Below, one piece after another: positions 35,412-44,531 of a stretch of 64,000 bases of DNA. The stretch spans positions 2,337,347-2,401,346 of the forward strand of contig CBDCVB010000002.1 in assembly GCA_965222895.1 (NCBI GenBank), read 5' to 3'. The position numbers were made by a program, and so were the translations under genes. Position 1 is the stretch's first letter. Each line of letters starts with the position of its first letter. Source of the stretch: Bin87 sp965222895 (GTDB lineage Bacteria > Chloroflexota > Dehalococcoidia > Lucifugimonadales > UBA3495). A model generated the notes under the pieces. It was not told the origin of the DNA. It was given only the letters and a program-made list of their open reading frames with translations, and did not search any database.

Positions 35412-36782
35412 ATGATCCAACCGAATTACATCCCCGTCCTCACCACCAAAGGCCGTCCCCTCGCACCCTGCCACCCCCAGCGCGCTCGCTCCCTCGTACG
35501 CGCTGGCAAGGCAGTCTTCCACCATAACCGCGGCATCCGCAGCATCATGCTGCTCAAGACCAACGTACCCAAGGTCAAGCAACCCAGCGAGCTACAACTA
35601 CGCATTGACCCAGGCGGCAAACACACCGGCATCGCCATCACCAAGGACCATCCCGACGGTTCACGCGCAGTGACCATGGCACTGGTCATCAATCACCGTG
35701 GCAAGACCATCAAGAACAGCATGGTGCAGCGTCGCAATCATCGCCGCAACCGCCGGCATCGTAAGACCCGCTACCGTAAGACCCGATTCAACAACCGCAC
35801 CCACCACCCTGACTGGCTACCACCCAGCCTGTTATCTCGGTTGCAAAACACCCTAACCTGGGTGCGTCGCCTCAGCACACTGCTCCCCATCACCGAAACA
35901 CACGTCGAAACCTCGGTCTTTGACCCACAACTGTTGCGCAACCCAGAGATCCAGGGCATCGAGTATCAACAGGGCCCGCTATACCGCACCAACCTACGCG
36001 CCGCCATCCTACATCACGACAACCACAAGTGTGTCTACTGCAACCGGTCCGGCAAACGTCAACGCCTCGAACTCGACCACGTCGTGCCACGTTCCCACGG
36101 CGGCACCGACCCCTACGACAACCTGGTCGCCGCCTGCCGACCATGCAACCGGCAGCGCGGCAACCAGCCCATCAAACAATGGCTCAAACGCCGGCCCAAG
36201 AAACTGGCCGAGGTGGAAACCAAACTCGGCATGGAACTGGCCGGCGCCACTCACATGAACGTGATCCTGCCCAGATTGCTGCAAGAACTACGCAACGACG
36301 GCTGGACAGTGGTGGAGCACAGCGCAGCCAGCACCGCCGCCGGACGCCGGCTCTGCTCAGTAGCGAAGTCCCACCACGGGGATGCCGCCATGACGGGCTG
36401 CCCTACCCAGCTGCGCTACATCCCCACAGGACCAATCGCCATCAACGCCAAAGGCCGCGGCAACCGTCAACGCATCGTGCCCGACCAGTACGGCACCCCG
36501 AAAGGCGCGGGCCACCAGGAATACTGCCGGCTACCCAAGCACGTCCAGAAAAGGACACCCACGCCGGCTCACCAGAAGCGCACCAAGCGCGTTCTGGGCG
36601 TTGCCACCGGCGACTACGTAAGGTTCGTCCATCAAGGAAGCCCGATACAGGGCTACGGTGCAATCAGCCACCAGCAGGTTGCCCTGACCAACCCAAAATG
36701 GAACAGCGTCAAGGCCGACCAGGCCACCGTCGCAGAACGCGGCCACGGGTACCAAGTCAATTACCCTAGCTCAAAGAGTTAG
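35412..36782 (+). CDS. iscB: IscB RNA-guided nuclease 1
   Basis: 456 residues. PLMP-like N-terminus (VLTTKGRPLAPCHPQRARSL), RuvC-I LRIDPGGKHTGIA (Asp ~64), Arg-rich bridge helix (RRNHRRNRRHRKTRYRK), RuvC-II HVETSVFDPQLL (Glu ~165), HNH CVYCNR...LELDHVVPRSHGG...NLVAACRPCN (~206-250), RuvC-III KSHHGDAAM. All catalytic residues are present. Start at 35412 follows the family N-terminus. IscB is the ancestor group of Cas9 and cuts DNA matching its guide. Confidence 0.92.
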   Translation: MIQPNYIPVLTTKGRPLAPCHPQRARSLVRAGKAVFHHNRGIRSIMLLKTNVPKVKQPSELQLRIDPGGKHTGIAITKDHPDGSRAVTMALVINHRGKTIKNSMVQRRNHRRNRRHRKTRYRKTRFNNRTHHPDWLPPSLLSRLQNTLTWVRRLSTLLPITETHVETSVFDPQLLRNPEIQGIEYQQGPLYRTNLRAAILHHDNHKCVYCNRSGKRQRLELDHVVPRSHGGTDPYDNLVAACRPCNRQRGNQPIKQWLKRRPKKLAEVETKLGMELAGATHMNVILPRLLQELRNDGWTVVEHSAASTAAGRRLCSVAKSHHGDAAMTGCPTQLRYIPTGPIAINAKGRGNRQRIVPDQYGTPKGAGHQEYCRLPKHVQKRTPTPAHQKRTKRVLGVATGDYVRFVHQGSPIQGYGAISHQQVALTNPKWNSVKADQATVAERGHGYQVNYPSSKS

Positions 36783-36869
36783 GAGTACCACAGACACCAA
36801 GCAAGGCGGAAACTGTACGACACACCTGTTACTTCCAGGCTCCCTGCTCATTTTGTCAACCCGCCCTAG

Positions 36870-38333
36870 TACTACAACGACGGGTTTAGGATGGCGGCTC
36901 CATCCTGCCTTCACGGCGGGCGGAGCGGCGTCTCTGGTGGGAGCGGCGCGCCCGCTCGTTGCGTAGCTGCGTATCCTCCAGCCACCGCAGCAACTCCTCT
37001 GGCCCGAACCGTTCCCGGGGCAGCATCTCCCGCACCACCCGGCACACTTGGGGACGGGTGATCCGAGGCATCTTTTTCCCCCCAAGCCTGCTGCAGGCCC
37101 AGCAGGAAAGCTCCACCCAGCAGGCACATGGCTATGTGGTGATGCCAGCCAGCCCAACTGCGGGTCTCGTATTCGTCCAGGCCCACGTCGCCCTTCTCCG
37201 TCTCGAACTCCGTTTCAATGGGCCACCTGGAACCGCCCACGTAGGCCAGGGTCTCCAGGGGAGTATCCTCGGCAGCGTTGGACAGGTAGTAGCGGGGTTC
37301 GCTGCCGTCCAGGTTCCGGCGGTAGACGGCCCATGCCTCCTGGCCCGGCTTGCCCTTTCGGGTTACCCGCACCCGCTGGGCGCAGAACATATAGCTCCGC
37401 GGCCCCTGGCTTCCCTGGGCCACCGTTATCTCCCGCCAGGCCTCATCCGGCAACTGGTCACTGCGTTGCTCCATGGTACGACGCTGCCCGTCCCTGAGCC
37501 TGGGCTTGCGGGGGCGCCCGGACCCCTGAGCCCCCGGACTGGTCCAGGCCGACTCCCACGCAGGCTCCAGGGGCCAGACCGGAGTGCTGCCCGGAACGTC
37601 CAGCACGTAGCGCATCCCCAGGGCCGCCAGGGACTCCCGAAAGGACGGCGACATCCCGAAGGCGTCGTCCCCGGCCACCCATCCGGCCTTGAGGTGGCCC
37701 AGCTCCAGGGCCCGCTCCAGCAGTTCCAGGGCCAACTCCGTCTTCGACCGGTAGCTCCGCCGCTCCTCGGGCACCGCCGCCGCCGCACAGCGGCCCTGAT
37801 CCGAGGTCCAACTCTCCGGCAGATACAGCCCTTTGTCCACCAATGCCCGTCCCAGCGGGCTGACGTAGGCCAGGAACATCCCACCCTGGCAGTTGGCCAC
37901 CTTGCCCAGCCGGCCGCAGTACTGCCGGGCTACCCCCACGGACTTCCTCCCCTGCTTGGGAAAGTCGCTGCCGTCCAACACCCACACCGCCTCGGGGTGC
38001 CCCAGCCTGGGGGCCAGGTATTCCTGCAGCCGCCCGATCACTGTCGCATCGGACCACCGGGCCTCGGTCAGAAAACGCTGCATCGCCCGGGCCGAGATGC
38101 CCACCGATTCCGACCGGTTCTCGGCGTTGCGCCGCTCCCCAGCCTGCACCAGCAGCCCCTGAAGATAGTTTCGGCTGTGCTCCCGCCACTGCTTGCGGCC
38201 GAAGGAGGCCGCAAAGAAGGCGTGAAATTCCTGAAAGCACTCGTAGACCCGCTTGAAGCTCGCCGCATCCATCACCCAAACCACCCACTATCATCTTGAC
38301 AACTATCCTACCAAACAACCCGTCGTTGTAGTA
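36870..38333 (-). mobile_element. IS701-family insertion sequence
   Basis: 17-bp perfect terminal repeats TACTACAACGACGGGTT and inverse (36870-36886, 38317-38333), flanked by a 4-bp duplication CTAG (36866-36869, 38334-38337). It sits exactly at the CTAG joining the IscB element's right end to the next TnpB element's left end. Confidence 0.92.
36911..38272 (-). CDS. IS701-family DDE transposase
   Basis: 453 residues from ATG 38272 (an upstream GTG at 38284 is possible). Family signatures: WVLDGSDFPKQGRKSVGVARQYCGRLGKVANCQ (first Asp), AGWVAGDDAFGMSPSF (second Asp), and RWPIETEFETEKGDVGLDEYETRSW (Glu). Intact. The catalytic triad is spaced as in DDE enzymes with a long insertion before the Glu. 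Confidence 0.9.
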   Translation of the reverse strand: MDAASFKRVYECFQEFHAFFAASFGRKQWREHSRNYLQGLLVQAGERRNAENRSESVGISARAMQRFLTEARWSDATVIGRLQEYLAPRLGHPEAVWVLDGSDFPKQGRKSVGVARQYCGRLGKVANCQGGMFLAYVSPLGRALVDKGLYLPESWTSDQGRCAAAAVPEERRSYRSKTELALELLERALELGHLKAGWVAGDDAFGMSPSFRESLAALGMRYVLDVPGSTPVWPLEPAWESAWTSPGAQGSGRPRKPRLRDGQRRTMEQRSDQLPDEAWREITVAQGSQGPRSYMFCAQRVRVTRKGKPGQEAWAVYRRNLDGSEPRYYLSNAAEDTPLETLAYVGGSRWPIETEFETEKGDVGLDEYETRSWAGWHHHIAMCLLGGAFLLGLQQAWGEKDASDHPSPSVPGGAGDAAPGTVRARGVAAVAGGYAATQRAGAPLPPETPLRPP

Positions 38334-38337
38334 CTAG

Positions 38338-39598
38338 GGTCTGTTGACAAAATGGAAGCGCAACGAATCGCCGACCATCAGAGCATACTGCTGAATTTAA
38401 GACTACCCTACACTAACAGCTCCTAACCGTACACCCACTGCCATGATACGCACCCTGACATTCGCCCTGCGCCGCGACCCGGACACCAGCCGGGCCATCG
38501 GCTACCATGCCACCCAGCAGAACCTCGCCTACAACCACGCCGTGGACGTGCTCAACCGGGAACCCAACCTGCCCAAGCGCAGCGGCGAGAACCACCCCGA
38601 CGCGCTGAACAAGCGCATCACCGCCTGGCGGCGACCCACCGGCAAAAAGCCGAAGCACCCTTTAGTGTACCGGAGCCGACGCCCATTGCAGAACTGGTCA
38701 TCCAGAGCCCAGAGGACATCATCGGGGCCGACCGCGGCGCCAAGAACCACCTCGCTGTTAGCTCCGGGCACCGCGCCCACCACCTGGGCAGTGGGCGACG
38801 CCGCAATAAAAAGCGCCAGCACCAGCGCCACATCGCCGGCAAGCCGCGTAACAGCAAGCGCCGCCAGCACACCATCGCCAAGCAACGCGAACGAGGCCGC
38901 CGCTACGTCCAGCGACGCGACCAAGACCTCCGGCAGCAGATCCGCAACATCCTGCTGGAAGCCCAGCCCAAGCTCGTCGCCGTCGAGAGCCTCCACCCCA
39001 TCAGCATGATGGCTTCCGCCCGCGGCACCGTCGAACACCCAAGCCAGAATACCAAGGCCAAGCGCCGACTCAACGAGAGCCTCGCCGAATCGGCCATCGG
39101 ACACGTGGGCGAGCTACTACGAGAAGAAGCCGCTAAACTTGGCATACCGACAGTCTCCGTTCCGCCGCAGGGCACGTCCCAGACCGACCCACGCTGCGGA
39201 GACCGGCACCCGGATAACCGCGAGAGCCAAGCGGTGTTCCGGTGCCGGAACTGCGGCCTGTACGCCCATGCCGACTGGACTGCCGCCGTCATCATCCGCA
39301 ACCGGGCGTACGCCCGGCACTGCGAATGGCGGTCGGGTCATACCCCGGACGTACTGACCGCACCCACCGGGTGGCGACAGCAGCCATCCGGCTCCGAGCC
39401 ACGACAACCCCGTCTGGGCTGGGAGCTAAGCGTGTTCAAGACGGCCGGCACCGCGACGAGTTCCCACGGGGACAGGGTCCGTAGCCCCAAGTCGGCCCGC
39501 CGTATCCAAACCGGCGGCCCCAGACGCCCAAACTGAGGCGAATTCAGCACGAAGACCCCATTTCCGGGGTCGTGCTCAATTTGTCCACACTCTCTAGT
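38338..39598 (+). mobile_element. decayed TnpB element with TGTTGACAAA-type ends
   Basis: Left end GGTCTGTTGACAAAATGG after CTAG. Right end: hairpin GACCCC/GGGGTC (39554-39571), GTGCTCAATTTGTCCACAC, then CTCTAG. Without the IS701 insertion it would abut IscB element 1 at a shared CTAG. Confidence 0.6.
38443..39536 (+). pseudogene. TnpB gene with internal deletion/frameshift
   Basis: The N-terminal part 38443-38640 (MIRTLTFALRRDPDTSRA...NKRITAWR) breaks off. The RuvC part is open in another frame from ~38667: DIIGADRGAKNHLAV (Asp), LVAVESLHPIS (Glu), CGDRHPDN...FRCRNCG (zinc ribbon missing one Cys), YAHADWTAAVIIRNRA (Asp). About 70 residues of the middle are missing. Non-functional. Confidence 0.75.
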
Positions 39599-39677
39599 CC
39601 AAGTCCAGCCGCAACCCAGAACCAGAGTCCTGCAGGGCACAGGGCTACAATTCACGCCATCAAGAACGGGGAAAATC

Positions 39678-40241
39678 ATGAGCCAGCAATTTATGAACGA
39701 AATGGTCCGGAAACTCCAAGACGAGGAGATAAAGCCCGAGGACCTGATGGCACGCTGCCAAGAGCACACTCGCCAGGTGGCACGCGAGCACGCTAGGCAA
39801 CTCCTCGAGCAGGCGACCGAAATCGAGTTCCTAAAAAACTATAAAGAACTGCTCGAAGCCACCAACGGCACCGGTGCCAACGTAATCCACGAATACTACA
39901 ACCGACCCGGCATCTCGAACGAATTCGTCATTGAACTGGACCCGCTGGGACTCAACACCCTGCAGGTGAGAGCCGTAGAAACGCAGTTTGCGGAACCCTC
40001 GTCCGTCGCCGCATTCGCCAGCTGGATGGCCATCAACGGCGTGAGCAAAGGCATCATGGCCTGCCAAGGCACGGTACAAGAAGACCTGGCCGCCGCCCTT
40101 GACCAAGCGGTCAGACATCAACGCACGCTCGGATTCGAAATCCAGATCATGGACAGCCACCGAATGGCCCACCTCATGGTCGAAAACCAAGTGCAGGTCA
40201 AGGCTCAGACCTACCACGTCTACCGGCTGGACACGCACTGA
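39678..40241 (+). CDS. Mrr-like restriction endonuclease-fold protein, active site unclear
   Basis: 187 residues, ATG 39678, GGGGAA 4 nt upstream; CTACAAT at 39643 may be the -10. A helical N-terminal half, then a C-terminal domain like Mrr_cat: FVIELDPLGLNTLQVRAVE where D...QxK is expected, SKGIMACQGTVQEDLAAALDQAV (usual kGi.vTtg.fs..A...A), IQIMDSHRMAHLMVENQV (usual LiDg..L..Lm). The catalytic Lys is not at its usual place. Either degenerate or a relative with another role. Confidence 0.4.
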   Translation: MSQQFMNEMVRKLQDEEIKPEDLMARCQEHTRQVAREHARQLLEQATEIEFLKNYKELLEATNGTGANVIHEYYNRPGISNEFVIELDPLGLNTLQVRAVETQFAEPSSVAAFASWMAINGVSKGIMACQGTVQEDLAAALDQAVRHQRTLGFEIQIMDSHRMAHLMVENQVQVKAQTYHVYRLDTH

Positions 40242-40258
40242 GAAACGATGAACCGACG

Positions 40259-40274
40259 AGGCGATTTCGCTACT
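40259..40274 (+). repeat. orphan left end of the TnpB (IS605-type) family
   Basis: AGGCGATTTCGCTACT matches the left ends of the two TnpB elements exactly (16 bp), but no tnpB or right end follows before the Uma2 gene. The rest of 40242-40565 shows no gene. Confidence 0.45.
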
Positions 40275-40502
40275 CCGATTTTGGTATGGCCACCTATGTG
40301 GCCACCGTCACGCTGCTGGACGAGCAGGACCACGAAGGAAACGCGAAGTTTGGGTCGTGGCTGTCTACGCGGCGGGTGGAGCCACCCTGGCGGATCAACA
40401 CGGCGAGGGAGTCATCGTGGACGGCGAATGACCTGACGCCGCCGGAAGACGGAACACCAAAAGGACCGCAGCGCAGGCATTGCCTGGCTGCGGCCCATGT
40501 CG

Positions 40503-40532
40503 TTGACACCAGCCCGCCCGACTACCCACAAT
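40503..40532 (+). promoter_or_regulatory. sigma70-type promoter of the Uma2 gene
   Basis: TTGACA (40503-40508), 18 bp, CACAAT (40527-40532), 33 bp before the start codon. Unlike the GCAAAAC-type promoters. Confidence 0.55.
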
Positions 40533-40565
40533 GGCGTAACCACAATCTCCCACGGGAGGAAACCC

Positions 40566-41249
40566 ATGACCAGCCGCCACACCACCCGGACGGCTCCGCA
40601 AAATCCCCGGGCCTTTCGACTGCCCGACATCCCAGAGAAGCATCCTGACGACATGACCAGCTTCAAGCACCTAGCTGAAAACGGCAACGTTGGCCGTCTC
40701 AAAACTCACTTGGCATATCCCGAAACCACCATCGTATCCGGCGAACGTTACATCTGCGCCGGGCCCGGTGGTCCCATACGTCACCCTGACCTGCTGGTAG
40801 CCTTCGACGCCGACCCGGAGCTGTACGAGGCCAACAACGGCTACGTGGTGTCGCTCCAGGGCAAGCCGCCAGAACTGGCGCTGGAGGTCGCCTCCCGCCA
40901 CACCTGGCGTACTGACATTGAAGTCAAGCCGGATTTCTACGCCAGCCTGGGAGTACAGGAGTACTGGCGCTTTGACGAGACCGGCGAGTTTCACGGCGCC
41001 CGACTGGCTGGCGACCGTCTGGTCGACGGCCAGTACCACCCCATCATGGTGGACGAACTAGCCGACGGAGAACTGCGGGGATACAGCGAAACCCTGGGGC
41101 TGTACTTCTGCTGGCGGCAGGGACGGCTGGACTGGTACGACCCCAGCGCCAAGGACTACATCCCAAGCCTGGAGTCCGAGCACCAGTTACGCCAGCAGGC
41201 GGAAGAAAGGGTACGCCAGCTGGAAGCAGAACTGCGTCAGCGCGGCTGA
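40566..41249 (+). CDS. Uma2-family (DUF820) endonuclease
   Basis: 227 residues. ATG 40566 is chosen because GGAGG lies 6 nt upstream. PD-(D/E)XK fold: RHPDLLVAFDAD (Asp), PPELALEVASRHTWRTDIEVKPDFYASLGVQEYWRFD (Glu and Lys in ExxS...K). A C-terminal coiled coil (LRQQAEERVRQLEAEL). Large paralog families are typical of Cyanobacteria and Chloroflexota; the biological role is poorly known. Confidence 0.85.
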   Translation: MTSRHTTRTAPQNPRAFRLPDIPEKHPDDMTSFKHLAENGNVGRLKTHLAYPETTIVSGERYICAGPGGPIRHPDLLVAFDADPELYEANNGYVVSLQGKPPELALEVASRHTWRTDIEVKPDFYASLGVQEYWRFDETGEFHGARLAGDRLVDGQYHPIMVDELADGELRGYSETLGLYFCWRQGRLDWYDPSAKDYIPSLESEHQLRQQAEERVRQLEAELRQRG

Positions 41250-41362
41250 CCGGTCGCCAAACCACGATTTCGCGTCATCCTTCTGGCGCTAACCGCCGCC
41301 GTCGCCTTCACCCACAACCCGGAGACATCCCATGGTGATGACACCGGCCCACGCCGGAGAAC

Positions 41363-41397
41363 CAAAAAAGCACAGGCCCCACTGGGGGAGCCTGTGG
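41363..41397 (-). terminator. terminator of the 41484-41810 gene
   Basis: Hairpin CACAGGC/GCCTGTG with extra C/G pairs, followed on the minus strand by TTTTTTGG. It could also slow transcription coming from the Uma2 gene. Confidence 0.65.
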
Positions 41398-41483
41398 AAA
41401 TCAGGATAACCGACGAAAAACGGCGGGCGCTTGCAGACCCAGCAGGCCGCTTCCAAGGTAACGAACCGCCGGGCGCGGGACCG

Positions 41484-41810
41484 TCAGTCCAAACCCTTAT
41501 CGACAGACGACGGATCTGAATCGACAACATCTGAACCGGGCTCCAGCTGGGCGGACAGCAGACGCCTGATGTCCACCAGCACCGCGAGCACCTCCGGGGA
41601 CTGGACGGCTTCAACGATGCCACTCTCCCGGGAACGGATAGCCTCGAAGACGTGCTCATCCCGTGACTGGATGGCCTTGATGATGCCATCATCCCGGGAA
41701 TGAATCGCCTTGATAATGCGCTCGGTGTGAACGCCCAGCACGCGCTCGAAATCAGCAACAACCGGCGACGGTCCAAAGACCCTGTCAATCCAACCAAGCA
41801 GTCCCACCAT
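41484..41810 (-). CDS. small repeat protein
   Basis: 108 residues from ATG 41810. Four tandem 9-11-residue units: RIIKAIHSRDD, GIIKAIQSRDE, HVFEAIRSRES, GIVEAVQSPEV, probably an amphipathic helix or coiled coil. The IS5 element and TnpB copy 2 lie directly upstream, so its promoter has been displaced. Function unknown. Confidence 0.5.
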   Translation of the reverse strand: MVGLLGWIDRVFGPSPVVADFERVLGVHTERIIKAIHSRDDGIIKAIQSRDEHVFEAIRSRESGIVEAVQSPEVLAVLVDIRRLLSAQLEPGSDVVDSDPSSVDKGLD

Positions 41811-41819
41811 AGCACTTAG

Positions 41820-43055
41820 GGAACCTCTGAACAAATCTGCGCGTCAAGCCATTATAATACTGGTCAGGCAACGCTGGATGAAACCACGGCTGAAACGCTG
41901 GATTGACTGGAGAGTGAAGATATGCTGGAGGAGCCAACTTTTGCTGACCTGGAATACGCCGGGAAGAAGCACAAGACCCGCCGAGAAGTGTTCCTGGAGC
42001 GGATGGACGGGCTGATTCCGTGGGAAAGGCTGGAAGAGCGCATCCGTCCCTACTATCCCAAGGGAGACCGGGGAAGGCAGCCTTACCCCCTGTCGGTGAT
42101 GTTGCGGGTGCACTGTGTCCAGGTATTCCACAACCTGAGCGACCCAGCGATGGAGGACCTATTGTATGAAGCGGAATCGGTCCGCCGCTTCGTGGGGCTG
42201 GGACTAAGGGAGCCGTTGCCGGACGAGAGCACGATACTGCACTTCCGCCACCTGCTGGAGCGTCACGAATTGGGGCAAGGGCTGTTTGCGGAAATCAATG
42301 GGCATCTGGAGTCGCAGGGGCTGCGCATGCGGGAGGGAAGCATCGTGGACGCTACCATCATCGAGGCGCCATCATCGACCAAGAACCAGGCCAGGGAACG
42401 GGACCCGGCGATGCACCAGACCAAGAAGGGGAACCAATACCACTTCGGGATGAAATTGCATATCGGGGTGGACGCCGCGACGGGCCTGGTGCATAGCATG
42501 ACTACCACCCCGGCCAACGTCCATGACGTGACCGAGGCGCACAAGTTGCTGCACGGCGGGGAGTTGCAGGTGTGGGGCGACGCGGGGTACGTGGGAGTGC
42601 AGAAACGGGAGGAAAACCTGGGGTTGGCAGTGGACTGGCGAGTAGCAATGCGGCCCAGCCAGCGGCGGAAGCTGGAACCGGGGAGCCTGGCGGCCTGGGC
42701 GGAGCGGGTCAAGGCGTCAATCAGGGCCAAGGTGGAACACCCCTTCCTGGAGGTCAAGGGACACTTCGGCTACGGCAAGGTACGCTATCGGGGACTGGCC
42801 AAGAACACGGAACGGTTGGCCCTGCTGCTGGGACTGTCCAACCTGAAGAAAGGCCAACGCTGGCTGGCGGCCGGTTGACCCAGGGGGTAGTGGGCCCAAA
42901 TCCGGGTGGGAGCCGAATGAGGGGCCGGAATCGGGTGGGAAGCCCGCTCAACCGGGGTGAAATGACCGGAAAATAGCCCCAAAACGCGACTCCGAGCAGG
43001 TCAAAACTTTCAACTGCCCGAAATCCCGTCTGGCTGCTTATTGTTCAGAGGTTCC
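41820..43055 (+). mobile_element. IS5-family insertion sequence
   Basis: 15-bp perfect terminal repeats GGAACCTCTGAACAA and inverse (41820-41834, 43041-43055), with a 4-bp duplication TTAG (41816-41819, 43056-43059). It is inserted in the CTTAG directly at the left end of TnpB element 2. Confidence 0.92.
41922..42878 (+). CDS. IS5-family DDE transposase
   Basis: 318 residues, ATG 41922. N-terminal helical DNA-binding part, PDESTILHFRHLLE, REGSIVDATIIEAPSSTKN (Asp 1), VWGDAGYVGVQKRE (Asp 2), RAKVEHPFLEVKGHFGYGKVRYRGL (Glu with the R-x3-E-x6-K pattern). Intact. Confidence 0.93.
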   Translation: MLEEPTFADLEYAGKKHKTRREVFLERMDGLIPWERLEERIRPYYPKGDRGRQPYPLSVMLRVHCVQVFHNLSDPAMEDLLYEAESVRRFVGLGLREPLPDESTILHFRHLLERHELGQGLFAEINGHLESQGLRMREGSIVDATIIEAPSSTKNQARERDPAMHQTKKGNQYHFGMKLHIGVDAATGLVHSMTTTPANVHDVTEAHKLLHGGELQVWGDAGYVGVQKREENLGLAVDWRVAMRPSQRRKLEPGSLAAWAERVKASIRAKVEHPFLEVKGHFGYGKVRYRGLAKNTERLALLLGLSNLKKGQRWLAAG

Positions 43056-43101
43056 TTAGGCGATTTCGCTACTCAATGAAGTAGAGCAGTAAAACAACGA
43101 C

Positions 43102-44406
43102 ATGAAGGCAACGGCCATGAAACCGACGACACTGCAATACCGGGCCACGACCTCAAGGGCTGGCTACCGGCAACTCGAACAGGCCATGCCGCAGATGGGA
43201 CACCTGCGCAACGCTCTGATCCGACACCGGGACAGCGCACGCGGAGCACACCGACACGCCTTCAACCTGAACCTGCAGAACGCCCACCTCACGGACCTGC
43301 ATCGCCACGCCCCGACATTCAAGAAGTACGCCCGCCGACTGCTGGAGTCCGTCGCCCGCGAGGTCAACAAGTCCTACCGCACCTACTTCAAACACCCCGA
43401 CGTCGGCCGGCCCAACACCGCAAGCCCCTACCGGAACCGCACCCTCGAGATCTCCGAGCCCAGCGTCGAGCACGTCAAGGTGAAGCCGAACGGCTGGGCC
43501 ACCATCCGGATCAAGGGACTCCCCACCATCAGGATCCAGACCGACGAGCGGATGCCCAAAGGAGAGCAGCCAAAGGCAATCAGGATCACGCTGAAGCCGC
43601 GCCGGCTGGTGATCTCACTGGTATATCAGCAGGAACCCAGAGAACTGGGTGAGCCACCCCAGCAGTCGGTGAGCATCGACCCCGGCGTGAAGCACAACAT
43701 CACAGCTGTCAGTGATGACGGCGCCGTTTTGCAACTGCCCGGCATCGACGACAAGCAGTATCTCAAGACCAAGCGCCGTCTGCTCCGCAAGCTGCAGCGG
43801 CAACGCGACGCCGCACTGAAAGACGGCCGCGCACGGTTCACCAGCCAGCGGACACCGGCCGGCACAATCAAACGGCGATTCCGCTGGGTTGCACAACCTT
43901 CGAAGACCTACCTCAAGACCCTGGCACAGCTCCGACGAGTTGAGCAGAAGCGCCAGGACAGCATGAGGGGTTACCAGCACCGTCTTTCACATCAGCTGAT
44001 CCGGAACCACCAAACGACCTGCATCGAGGACACGCAGACCAGCAACCTGACCCGCTCCGCCAAGGGCACCGCAGCGGAACCCGGTGCCAACGTGAGCCGG
44101 AAGACCGGCCTCAACCGGTCGATACTCGCGCAAGGCTGGTACGGCCTACGAACCAAGCTGGAGTACAAGGCCGAATGGTACGGACGGCAATTCGTCCCAG
44201 TGCCCGCCCATCACACCAGCCAACGGTGCTCGGCGTGTGGCCACGTCGCTGCCGGCAACCGACTGAACCAATCAGACTTCCGGTGCACGAATTGCGGCCA
44301 TGAAGCGAACGCCGACGTGAATGCGGCAGAGAACATCCGGCGCCAGGGCCTCGAAATCCTGGCCAGGGCAGGAGAACCCCCTGGGTGTACCGCCATAGGC
44401 CCTTGA
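43102..44406 (+). CDS. tnpB: TnpB RNA-guided nuclease, copy 2
   Basis: 434 residues, about 95 percent identical by eye to the 21156-22460 protein. Active-site residues are kept: SIDPGVKHN (the Gly before Ile is Ser here), TCIEDTQTSN, CSACG...CTNCG, NADVNAAENI. Most changes are conservative (e.g. RLVISLVYQ for RMVVSLVYQ), so both copies look to be under selection or recently transposed. Confidence 0.9.
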   Translation: MKATAMKPTTLQYRATTSRAGYRQLEQAMPQMGHLRNALIRHRDSARGAHRHAFNLNLQNAHLTDLHRHAPTFKKYARRLLESVAREVNKSYRTYFKHPDVGRPNTASPYRNRTLEISEPSVEHVKVKPNGWATIRIKGLPTIRIQTDERMPKGEQPKAIRITLKPRRLVISLVYQQEPRELGEPPQQSVSIDPGVKHNITAVSDDGAVLQLPGIDDKQYLKTKRRLLRKLQRQRDAALKDGRARFTSQRTPAGTIKRRFRWVAQPSKTYLKTLAQLRRVEQKRQDSMRGYQHRLSHQLIRNHQTTCIEDTQTSNLTRSAKGTAAEPGANVSRKTGLNRSILAQGWYGLRTKLEYKAEWYGRQFVPVPAHHTSQRCSACGHVAAGNRLNQSDFRCTNCGHEANADVNAAENIRRQGLEILARAGEPPGCTAIGP

Positions 44407-44493
44407 GGCCACCAAGCGCACAATCCAGCCGCAAGGCAGGGATAGCGTTGTACACATGAACTCGCTCTACCCCGGTAGTAGCGAAATCTCCTA
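44336..44493 (+). ncRNA. candidate omega-RNA of TnpB copy 2
   Basis: Corresponds to 22390-22547 of copy 1 with a few compensating differences in the terminal hairpin (CTACC-TC-GGTAG versus CTACC-CC-GGTAG). The guide would begin at 44494. Limits estimated. Confidence 0.45.
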
Positions 44494-44531
44494 ACTACCA
44501 CAACAGCTTCCACCCCGGCGACAGCCGCAAA

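Larger units (their letters stand above)
35083..36869 (+). mobile_element. IscB element 1 with TGTTGACAAA-type ends
   Basis: Left end TGTTGACAAATG (35083 on), right end CATTTTGTCAAC (36849-36860) then CCGCCCTAG. The same ends flank the broken TnpB element at 38338-39598 and occur alone at 15860-15906. About 325 bp precede the iscB gene, where the guide RNA lies in known IscB systems. No transposase gene. Confidence 0.6.
43057..44493 (+). mobile_element. IS200/IS605-type element, tnpB only (copy 2)
   Basis: Same ends and gene as the element at 21111-22547: left TAGGCGATTTCGCTACT with its hairpin, right CTACC-CC-GGTAG hairpin and GCGAAATCTCCTA. The flanks differ from copy 1, except that both left flanks end in CT before TAGG. 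Confidence 0.7.
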
